The notes below the pieces were generated by a model. That model worked only from the letters and a program-made list of their open reading frames with translations, was not told where the DNA came from and ran no database searches. A stretch of 38,586 nt of DNA from DASRHK01 sp035650495. GTDB taxonomy: Bacteria > Pseudomonadota > Gammaproteobacteria > Nevskiales > Nevskiaceae. The stretch lies in assembly GCA_035650495.1 (NCBI GenBank), contig DASRHK010000090.1, positions 1-38,586 on the forward strand, read 5' to 3'. Of this stretch, positions 32,492-38,586 are shown in pieces. Numbering within the stretch: position 1 is the first letter of the stretch; every line of letters starts with the position of its first letter. Both the position numbers and the translations under genes were made by a program.

Positions 32492-34963
32492 ATGCGCTGG
32501 CTGGTCACCGCGACGTACTGGTTCGCGTGGCTGCTGTTCCGGCTGCTGAATCCGTTCATCAAGCACAAGGTCGCGCCGGAGGACGTCAAGGCCCAGCTCA
32601 AGCTCGATCCGGCCCGGCCGGTCTGCTACATCCTGCCGCAGCGCTCCTGGACCGACCTCTTCCTGCTCGATCGCGTCTGCAGCGACCTCGGCCTGCCGCG
32701 ACCGGGCCGCACCGGCACCGAGCTGCCGAATCCCCATCGCGCCGGTTGCCTCTACCTGCCGGCGATCCTCGAGACGCGCATCCGCGAGACGCCGCTGTCG
32801 AAGGTGCTGCACCGCGCCGTTGCCGCGACCAACTACGACATCCAGCTGGTGCCGGTCTCGGTGTTCTGGGGCCGCGACCCGGGGCAGGAGACGTCGCTGT
32901 TCAAGCTGATCTTCGCCGACAGCGTGCAGGCCGGCATGATCCGCAAGCTGTTCATCATCCTGGTCAACGGCCGCAACGTGATGGCGAGCTTCGCGCAGCC
33001 GCTGTCGTTCCGCTCCTTCGTCGCCGGCGAGCAGGATCCCGCGAAGGCGGTGCGCAAGCTCGCGCGCGTGCTGCACTTCCACTTCCTGCGTGCGCGCACC
33101 GCGGCGCTCGGACCGACGCTGCTCCGCCGCAACGTGGTCATCGCCGGGCTGCTCAATACCCGCGAAGTGAAGCGTGCGATCGAGGACGAGGCCAAGGCGG
33201 CCAACAAGACGATCGAGCAGGTGACGCGTCGCGCGCAGAAGCTCGCGGAGGAGATCTGCGCGGACTACTCGTCGGCGTCGATCAATTTCCTCGAGCGCGT
33301 GCTGAAGCTCTTCGTCTGGAATCGCGTCTACAAAGGCATCGACGTGCGCGGGCTCGACCGCGTGCGCGAGCTGGCGCAGTCACACGAAATCATCTATCTG
33401 CCGTCCCACCGCTCGCACGCGGACTATCTGCTCGCGTCGTACGTGCTGTATCACGCCGGTATCGTGCCGCCGCACATCGCGGCCGGCGTGAATCTGAATT
33501 TCTGGCCGATCGGCGGGCTGCTGCGCCGCTGCGGCGCGTTCTACCTGCGCCGAAGCTTCTCGGGCGATCGCGTCTACACCGCGGTGTTCCGCGCGTATGT
33601 CGACTCGCTGATCTCGCGCGGCTACGCGATCGAGTTCTTCCCGGAAGGCGGACGCTCCCGCACCGGGCGGCTCTTGCAGCCCAAGACCGGCTTGCTGTCG
33701 ATGGTCGTCGAGTCGGCGCTGAAGCAGCGTGCGCGCCGCGTCGCGCTGGTGCCGATGTTCATCGGCTACGACAAGGCCTGGGAAGTGCAGAGCTACTTCA
33801 AGGAGCTCAAGGGCGGTCGCAAGACGCGTGAATCCGCCGAAGCGCTGCTCAAGGCCGGCAAGATCCTGGCGAAGTCGTACGGCAAGGCGTACCTGAACTT
33901 CGGCGAGCCGATCATGCTGCAGGACTATGCCGACGAGAAATTGCCCGGCTGGCGCGACACGCTGGTGCGCGGCTCCGATGAGCGGCCGCTCGGCTACAGC
34001 CAGTTCGTCGCGAAGCTCGGCCTGGAGAACTCGCGCCGCATCAACGCTGCGGCAGTCGCCAATCCGGTGAGCCTCGCGGCAGTGGCGCTGCTGTCGGCGC
34101 CGGAGCGCGCGGTCGGCACCGACGAGCTCGTCGAGCAGATCGGCCATCTGATCTGGCTCTTGAAGGGCCAGCCGCTCGGTCCTTACCAATACATCCCGGA
34201 GACGTCGCCGCGCGCGGTGGTCGAGTGGTCGGCGCCGATCGCGGGCATCGCGCGATTGCAGCATCCGTGGGGCGACGTGATGGCGCTGCGCGATCGCAAC
34301 GCCGTGCTGCTCACCTACAACCGCAACAACATCCAGCACCTGTTCGCGCTGCCGAGCCTGGTCGCGAATTTCTTCCGCACGCGGCAGAACCTGTCGGAGG
34401 ACGCAGTCGTCACCGGCTGTCGCGCGCTTTACCCGTTCCTGCGCACGGAGTTCTTCCTGCCGTGGGACCCGGCCGAGTGCGAGGCCAAGGCGCGCGAGTC
34501 GATCGAAGTCATGGTGAAGCTCGGGCTGCTGCATCGGGAGAACGGTCACCTCGCGCGGCCGGAAGTGTCGGGCCGCGAGTTCTCCACGCTTGCCATGCTG
34601 GCGCGCGTGCTGGGCGAGACGCTCGAGCGCTACTGCATGACCATCCTGCTGCTCGCCGGCGAGCATCGCGCCGGCCAGCGGATGGAGCGCGATCGCTTCG
34701 AGGAGGATTGCCGGCTGCTTGCCGAGCGCATGGCCATCCTCACCGGGCGCGAGGCCCCGGAGTTCTTCGACAAGGCGCTGTTCCGCGGCTATCTCAACAC
34801 GCTGATCCAGGTCGGCCTGGTCGCCGAGACCGAGGACAAATCGCTGTCGGTCGACGCCCGGATCGAGCGCATGGCGGAGCGATCGCTGGAACTTCTGTCC
34901 GACGAAACGCGTCAGACGCTCGTTCAACTGCTGTCCCGGCGTCGAGTCCCGGTCGCGGCCTGA
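32492..34963 (+). CDS. plsB: Glycerol-3-phosphate 1-O-acyltransferase (PlsB)
   Basis: This is an 823-residue inner-membrane enzyme, close to E. coli PlsB (807). The N-terminus is hydrophobic (residues 3-22). The acyltransferase blocks are I HRSHADY (His/Asp, near residue 305), II CGAFYLRRSF, III FFPEGGRSRTGR and IV LVPMFIGYDKAWE. The long C-terminal domain is typical of PlsB and not of PlsY. It transfers acyl groups from acyl-CoA or acyl-ACP to sn-glycerol-3-phosphate, starting phospholipid synthesis. GAGGA lies about 14 bases before the ATG. It is followed by a promoter/hairpin region and an FKBP gene. Confidence 0.97.
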   Translation: MRWLVTATYWFAWLLFRLLNPFIKHKVAPEDVKAQLKLDPARPVCYILPQRSWTDLFLLDRVCSDLGLPRPGRTGTELPNPHRAGCLYLPAILETRIRETPLSKVLHRAVAATNYDIQLVPVSVFWGRDPGQETSLFKLIFADSVQAGMIRKLFIILVNGRNVMASFAQPLSFRSFVAGEQDPAKAVRKLARVLHFHFLRARTAALGPTLLRRNVVIAGLLNTREVKRAIEDEAKAANKTIEQVTRRAQKLAEEICADYSSASINFLERVLKLFVWNRVYKGIDVRGLDRVRELAQSHEIIYLPSHRSHADYLLASYVLYHAGIVPPHIAAGVNLNFWPIGGLLRRCGAFYLRRSFSGDRVYTAVFRAYVDSLISRGYAIEFFPEGGRSRTGRLLQPKTGLLSMVVESALKQRARRVALVPMFIGYDKAWEVQSYFKELKGGRKTRESAEALLKAGKILAKSYGKAYLNFGEPIMLQDYADEKLPGWRDTLVRGSDERPLGYSQFVAKLGLENSRRINAAAVANPVSLAAVALLSAPERAVGTDELVEQIGHLIWLLKGQPLGPYQYIPETSPRAVVEWSAPIAGIARLQHPWGDVMALRDRNAVLLTYNRNNIQHLFALPSLVANFFRTRQNLSEDAVVTGCRALYPFLRTEFFLPWDPAECEAKARESIEVMVKLGLLHRENGHLARPEVSGREFSTLAMLARVLGETLERYCMTILLLAGEHRAGQRMERDRFEEDCRLLAERMAILTGREAPEFFDKALFRGYLNTLIQVGLVAETEDKSLSVDARIERMAERSLELLSDETRQTLVQLLSRRRVPVAA

Positions 34964-34976
34964 GATTTCAGGTGTG

Positions 34977-34982
34977 TATAAT
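34977..34982 (+). promoter_or_regulatory. -10 box TATAAT upstream of the FKBP gene
   Basis: This is a perfect TATAAT 13 bases after the plsB stop and 72 bases before the FKBP ATG, preceded by TGTG. A -35 hexamer is not evident. The predicted start point is immediately before the hairpin at 34995. Confidence 0.5.
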
Positions 34983-34994
34983 TCCGGCCGCATT

Positions 34995-35022
34995 GGGACT
35001 CTCACCGAGTCCCTTTCGTTTT
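34995..35022 (+). terminator. Hairpin with T-rich tail between plsB and the FKBP gene
   Basis: GGGACTC pairs with GAGTCCC (34995-35001 with 35007-35013) across TCACC, followed by TTTCGTTTT. It can end plsB transcription, but it also lies at the very 5' end of any transcript from the TATAAT at 34977. Confidence 0.65.
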
Positions 35023-35054
35023 GAACCTACCCAATTTCCTTGCGAGAACCTTCC

Positions 35055-35906
35055 ATGCAGAAGTCCTTCCGTTTGCTCGCAGCTGCGACGCTCACGCTGT
35101 TCGCCGCTGCCTGCAGCCAGCCCTCGGGGCAGGGTGGCACCGCCGCCTCCTCGGGCAACGCTGGTGACCTGACCACCGACGCCCAGAAGTTCGGTTACGC
35201 GATCGGCACCGACCTCGGCAAGTCGCTCAAGCAGGTCAACACCGAAGTCGATCTCGATTCGCTCAAGCTCGGTCTCGACGAGGCGATGGCCGGCAAGGCG
35301 CCGCGCATGGATGACAAGGCGCGTCAGGAGATCAAGACGACGATCGCCAAGAAGATCCAGTCCAAGCAGAAGGAAGAGCGCGACGCCAAGGCGACCAAGA
35401 ACAAGGAAGCCGGCGAGAAATTCCTCGCGGAGAACGCCAAGAAAGAGGGCGTGAAGACCACCGCCTCGGGCCTGCAGTACGAAGTGATCACCGAGGGCAA
35501 GGGCGACCATCCGACCAAGGACGACAAGGTCACCGTCAACTATCGCGGCACGCTGCTCGACGGCACCGAGTTCGACAGCTCCTACTCGCGCAACCAGCCG
35601 ATCACCTTCCCGCTGGCCAACGTGATCCCGGGCTGGACCGAAGGCGTGCAGCTGATGACGGCGGGCTCGAAGTACAAGTTCTACATCCCGTCGAACCTCG
35701 CCTACGGCGAGCGCGGCGCCGGCGCCAAGATCGGCCCCAATGAGACGCTGATCTTCGAAGTCGAGCTGATCTCGTTCGAGAAGGGCGGCGGCAAGGCCGA
35801 GAGCGACAAGCCCGCCGCGGGCGGCAAGCCGAGCAAGAAGATCACGATCAAGCCCGAAGCGACGCCGAAGGCCAAGAACGAAGGCGACGAGACCAAGAAG
35901 GAGTAA
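35055..35906 (+). CDS. fkpA: FKBP-type peptidyl-prolyl isomerase lipoprotein (FkpA/Mip-like)
   Basis: This is a 283-residue protein with signal peptide and lipobox AAAC (Cys20). The N-terminal dimerisation part (about residues 40-130) contains KFGYAIGTDLGKSLKQ, typical of FkpA/Mip, and a long charged helix. The FKBP domain (about 140-242) has GLQYEVITEGKG, VTVNYRGTLLDGTEFDSSY, PLANVIPGWTEGVQLM and SNLAYGERG. A Lys/Glu-rich tail of 40 residues follows. It catalyses proline isomerisation and assists folding in the periplasm or outer membrane. ATG 35055 is preferred over an upstream TTG at 35040 because the signal starts there. A REP-like hairpin and a strong terminator follow. Confidence 0.92.
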   Translation: MQKSFRLLAAATLTLFAAACSQPSGQGGTAASSGNAGDLTTDAQKFGYAIGTDLGKSLKQVNTEVDLDSLKLGLDEAMAGKAPRMDDKARQEIKTTIAKKIQSKQKEERDAKATKNKEAGEKFLAENAKKEGVKTTASGLQYEVITEGKGDHPTKDDKVTVNYRGTLLDGTEFDSSYSRNQPITFPLANVIPGWTEGVQLMTAGSKYKFYIPSNLAYGERGAGAKIGPNETLIFEVELISFEKGGGKAESDKPAAGGKPSKKITIKPEATPKAKNEGDETKKE

Positions 35907-35915
35907 GCGATTCGC

Positions 35916-35938
35916 GTCGGCCTGAAGGCCGACCCACG
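35916..35938 (-). repeat. REP-like hairpin, copy 2 (GTGGGTCG type)
   Basis: On the minus strand it reads CGTGG, then GTCGGCC, a TTCA loop and GGCCGAC. It matches the copy at 29221 except at the second base and at the two paired stem positions that swap C/G for G/C. This compensatory change keeps the stem intact. Confidence 0.6.
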
Positions 35939-35946
35939 CATACCGG

Positions 35947-35977
35947 ACGGCGGCCCTCGGGCCGCCGTTTGCGTTTT
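35947..35977 (+). terminator. Intrinsic terminator after the FKBP gene
   Basis: ACGGCGGCC pairs with GGCCGCCGT across CTCG (35947-35968), followed by TTGCGTTTT. It lies 41 bases after the FKBP stop. Confidence 0.88.
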
Positions 35978-36007
35978 GGAAGCAGTGGTTTTCCAGAACG
36001 TCATTGC

Positions 36008-36058
36008 CCATACGCTGACGTATTGATAAGCTGCCAGCGTCAATACGGACCCGTATGG
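36008..36058 (+). promoter_or_regulatory. Twin palindromic operators in front of tetR-fadE
   Basis: Two copies of ATACG-N4-CGTAT lie at 36010-36023 (spacer CTGA) and 36043-36056 (spacer GACC), centred 33 bases apart. They are embedded in a larger symmetric dyad: CCATACG...GTATTGA (36008-36026) mirrors TCAATAC...CGTATGG (36040-36058). The second copy covers the TetR start codon. It is probably an autoregulatory TetR site controlling both genes. Confidence 0.75.
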
Positions 36059-36711
36059 TCATGTCCCAACCTTCCGCCAAAGTACGCGCATCGACGCGCC
36101 CAAGCCTGTCCGCCGATCAATGGGCCGAAGCTGCGCTCGACGCCATGGCCGACGGTGGACTGGAGGCGGTCGCGGTCGAGCCGCTGGCCAAGGCGCTCGG
36201 CATCACCAAGGGCAGCTTCTACTGGCACTTCAAGAATCGCGACGCGCTGATTCACGCTGCGCTCGACCTGTGGGAGAAGCGCGAGACCGTCGACATCGTC
36301 GAGCGCGCCGAGCAGGAAACCACGCCGCGCGAGCGCATGCACACGCTCTTCCGCACGGTCGCCAACACCGACCTGCGCTCCGAGCGTCTGCTGATGATGC
36401 TCGCGACCACCGATCATCCCGCCGCTCGCGCCTGCGCCAAGCGCGTGTCCGAGCATTGGCGGAAGTATGTGCACGACTGCTATCTCGCGCTGGGCCTGTC
36501 CGAGAACGAATCGAAGCTGTGGGCGACGTTTGCCTATTCGACCTTCATGGGCACGGTGCGCATGCGTCGCGAGAATCCCGACGCGCTGCCCGCCGGCCCC
36601 GAGTTCACCCAATACCTGCGCTTCTTGATCAAGAGCCTGATCCCGCGTGTGGAGCGCGAGGCGGGCGAGGCGCATTCTTCCGTCGTGCCCTTGCGGCGCG
36701 GCGCCAAGTAA
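36055..36711 (+). CDS. TetR-family transcriptional regulator
   Basis: This is a 218-residue repressor. The N-terminal helix-turn-helix (about residues 20-70) contains WAEAALDAMADGGLEAVAVEPLAKALG and the recognition helix ITKGSFYWHFKNRDAL, a strong TetR signature. The C-terminal ligand domain (about 85-205) is all helical, with little family-specific detail. The next gene, 26 bases downstream, encodes an acyl-CoA dehydrogenase, so an acyl-CoA or fatty acid effector is a fair guess. The ATG is at 36055, with another at 36061; the first lies in the operator and has only a weak GGA ahead, so translation may be inefficient or start at 36061. Confidence 0.9.
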   Translation: MVMSQPSAKVRASTRPSLSADQWAEAALDAMADGGLEAVAVEPLAKALGITKGSFYWHFKNRDALIHAALDLWEKRETVDIVERAEQETTPRERMHTLFRTVANTDLRSERLLMMLATTDHPAARACAKRVSEHWRKYVHDCYLALGLSENESKLWATFAYSTFMGTVRMRRENPDALPAGPEFTQYLRFLIKSLIPRVEREAGEAHSSVVPLRRGAK

Positions 36712-36737
36712 CCCTGCTTTTCCTGTAGGAGCCCTCC

Positions 36738-38586
36738 ATGACTCTCGCACTCATCCTTGGCACCGTCCTCGTCGCCTGGGCGCTCGCGTTCATCGGCGCG
36801 CCGCTCATCGCGTGGGCCATCGTCACCGGCGTCGCGACGCTCGGCCTCAAGGCCGCGGGCCTGATCGGCAACGGCGCAACGATCGCCGGATCGATCGTGT
36901 TCGCGATCCTGGCATTCCTGTGCATCGTGCCGCTGCGCCGTGCGCTGATCTCCAACGCGATCTTCAATGCGTTCAAGAAGGTCCTGCCCGAAATGTCGTC
37001 GACCGAGCGCGAAGCGCTCGAAGCCGGCGACGTGTGGTGGGAAGGCGAGATGTTCCGCGGCCGGCCGGACTGGTCGAAGCTGCTCGACTTCCGCTACACG
37101 CAGCTCACCAAGGAAGAACAGAAGTTCCTCGACAACGAGTGCGAGGAGCTGTGCAAGCTCGTCGATGACTGGAAGGTCGAGTTCGAGGACAAGGATCTCC
37201 CCAAGGAAGTCTGGGATTACATCAAGGAGAAGAAATTCTTCTCGATGCTGATCAAGAAGGAATTCGGCGGACTCGGGTTCTCGGCTGCCGCGCAGTCGGC
37301 GGTCGTGACGAAGCTTGCGACGAAGTCGATCACGCTCGCCGTCACCGTGATGGTGCCGAACTCGCTCGGCCCCGGCGAGCTCCTGATGCACTACGGCACC
37401 AAGGAGCAGCAGAAGTACTGGCTGCCGCGATTGATCGACGGCACCGACATCCCGTGCTTCGGCCTGACGGGACCCGAGGTCGGCTCCGACGCGACCGCGA
37501 TGCCCGATCTCGGCATCGTCGGCTACGGCGAATATCAGGGCAAGAAGACGCTCGGCGTTCGGCTGAACTTCGAGAAGCGCTACATCACGCTCGCGCCGGT
37601 CGCGACCTGCGTCGGTCTCGCCTTCAAGCTGAAGGATCCGGACGGCCTGCTCGGCGACAAGAAGAAGGTCGATTACGGCATCACCTGCGCCCTGATCCCG
37701 TCGACGCATCCTGGCGTGGAGATCGGTCGGCGTCATTTCCCGGGCGCCGCGTTCCACAACGGTCCGATCTTCGGCAAGGACGTGTTCATCCCGATCGACT
37801 GGATCATCGGCGGGCCGGAGAAGGCAGGCAAAGGCTGGCGCATGCTGGTCGAATGTCTCTCCGCGGGCCGCGGCATCTCGCTGCCGGCGCTCGCGACGGC
37901 CGGCGGCCAGGCCGCGTATCGCACGCTCGGCTCGTACGCGCGCATCCGTCGCCAGTTCCGCATGCCGATCGGCAAGTTCGAAGGCGTGCAGGAAGCCACG
38001 GGCCGCATCGCGGGCTCGACCTATACGCTCGAAGCGATGCGCTTGCTCACCGCCTCCGCGGTCGATCATTGCGCACCGTCGGTGGTCACCGCGATCGCGA
38101 AGTACCACATGACGGAGACGATGCGGAAGATCATCAACGACTCGATGGACGTGATCTCCGGTCGCGGCATCCAGCGCGGACCGCGCAACAATCTCGCGAC
38201 GGCGTACGCGGCGTGTCCGGTGGCGATCACGGTCGAAGGCGCGAACATCTTGACGCGCAATCTGATGATCTTCGGCCAGGGCGCGATCCGCTGCCATCCG
38301 TTCGTGTTCCCGGAAATGGAAGCCGCGCGCACCAACGACGCAGCCGCGTTCGACAAGCTGCTGTGGGGCCACATCGGCTTCTCGATCAATCGCGGCATCC
38401 GCGCGTTCACGCACGGACTCACCCGCGCCGCGTTCGCGCGCGTGCCGGTCGAAGGTCCGATGGGCCGCTACTTCCGCCAGATGGAGCGCATGTCCTCCGC
38501 GCTCGCGTTCGTGTCCGACGTGACGATGGGCGTGCTGGGCGGCGAGTTGAAGCGCAAGGAGCGCCTGTCGGCGCGACTCGGCGACG
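36738..38586 (+). CDS. fadE: Membrane-anchored acyl-CoA dehydrogenase FadE (cut by the window end)
   Basis: 616 residues are visible; the E. coli protein is 814. Two N-terminal hydrophobic helices (about residues 2-30 and 38-65) give membrane anchoring as in FadE. The dehydrogenase core follows: KEEQKFLDNECEELCK, KKEFGGLGFSAAAQS, VMVPNSLGPGELLMHYG, CFGLTGPEVGSDA (FAD/substrate loop), the EKRYITLAPVA strand, and the helical domain with ISGRGIQRGPRNNL. The C-terminal FadE-specific region starts near residue 530. It oxidises acyl-CoA to trans-2-enoyl-CoA, the first step of beta-oxidation. TAGGAG lies eight bases before the ATG. It is probably co-transcribed with the TetR gene and controlled by the operators at 36008-36058. 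Confidence 0.95.
   Translation, partial: MTLALILGTVLVAWALAFIGAPLIAWAIVTGVATLGLKAAGLIGNGATIAGSIVFAILAFLCIVPLRRALISNAIFNAFKKVLPEMSSTEREALEAGDVWWEGEMFRGRPDWSKLLDFRYTQLTKEEQKFLDNECEELCKLVDDWKVEFEDKDLPKEVWDYIKEKKFFSMLIKKEFGGLGFSAAAQSAVVTKLATKSITLAVTVMVPNSLGPGELLMHYGTKEQQKYWLPRLIDGTDIPCFGLTGPEVGSDATAMPDLGIVGYGEYQGKKTLGVRLNFEKRYITLAPVATCVGLAFKLKDPDGLLGDKKKVDYGITCALIPSTHPGVEIGRRHFPGAAFHNGPIFGKDVFIPIDWIIGGPEKAGKGWRMLVECLSAGRGISLPALATAGGQAAYRTLGSYARIRRQFRMPIGKFEGVQEATGRIAGSTYTLEAMRLLTASAVDHCAPSVVTAIAKYHMTETMRKIINDSMDVISGRGIQRGPRNNLATAYAACPVAITVEGANILTRNLMIFGQGAIRCHPFVFPEMEAARTNDAAAFDKLLWGHIGFSINRGIRAFTHGLTRAAFARVPVEGPMGRYFRQMERMSSALAFVSDVTMGVLGGELKRKERLSARLGD

Noticed and set aside
36720..36734. GTAGGAGC before fadE resembles the REP head at 7510
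   Set aside because: No returning arm of a hairpin; it is simply the fadE ribosome-binding site.
36534..38414. Open frame of about 626 codons opposite fadE
   Set aside because: Arg/Asp/Glu-rich, no family motif, fully covered by the clear fadE reading frame.
1..38586. CRISPR array, prophage, insertion sequence or defence island
   Set aside because: No regularly spaced direct repeats, transposase, integrase, phage structural or defence genes are visible.

Overview
The window is a chromosomal stretch of high-GC (roughly two-thirds G+C by eye) Gram-negative DNA, most consistent with a gammaproteobacterium of the Xanthomonadales/Nevskiales/Steroidobacterales type. Pointers are a membrane PlsB acyltransferase, a long membrane-anchored FadE-type acyl-CoA dehydrogenase beside a TetR regulator, the ubiE-ubiJ-ubiB order, a his-tatABC superoperon, an ACE-like M2 peptidase, a Mg-type HemB and GTAG-headed REP-like palindromes. 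I see no phage, transposase, integron or CRISPR, and no tRNA or rRNA gene. It reads as housekeeping chromosome rather than an island. The species assignment is inference.

Layout. 1-5743: 5' end of malate dehydrogenase (-), a Tat-exported phospholipase-C-like phosphoesterase (+), an SPFH/prohibitin protein (-), a DUF4394 lipoprotein (+) and glycerol kinase (-), the last two sharing a bidirectional terminator. 5796-8146: a lipase, DUF547 protein, DoxX protein operon (+). 8127-11504: a PAS/GAF/GGDEF/EAL c-di-GMP protein (-). 11591-14600: ubiE-ubiJ-ubiB with overlapping stops and starts (+). 14647-18256 (-): a CtpA-type protease, then (upstream) an RskA-type anti-sigma factor, its ECF sigma factor and a sterol-desaturase-family enzyme. 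18283-21657 (+): hemB, a GST-like gene, aroE and a DJ-1/PfpI gene, all overlapping. 28566 down to 21654 (-): hisB-hisH-hisA-hisF-hisE-tatA-tatB-tatC, a lipoprotein of unknown function and an SDR. 28662-29684: a small NTF2-like lipoprotein (+) converging on dtd (-). 29685-29967 is a gene-free stretch packed with inverted repeats and terminators. 29968-32378 (-): DUF971 protein and M2 peptidase. 32492-38586 (+): plsB, an FKBP-type lipoprotein PPIase, tetR and fadE (cut by the window end).

How the parts fit. Several genes bear on glycerolipid turnover: the exported phosphoesterase and monoacylglycerol-lipase-like hydrolase could release glycerol, head groups and fatty acids. GlpK makes glycerol-3-phosphate, PlsB re-acylates it, and FadE, probably under TetR control, oxidises acyl-CoA. 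The Tat translocase encoded here could export the phosphoesterase. These links are inferred from gene families and are not one operon.

The items most worth a second look are the twin ATACG-N4-CGTAT operators in front of tetR-fadE, the palindrome-rich gap at 29698-29965, the dispersed REP-like hairpins, the his operon lacking hisI, the ECF sigma/anti-sigma pair joined to a membrane desaturase, and the unrecognised lipoprotein gene joined to tatC. I found no clear candidate for an entirely new multi-gene system.
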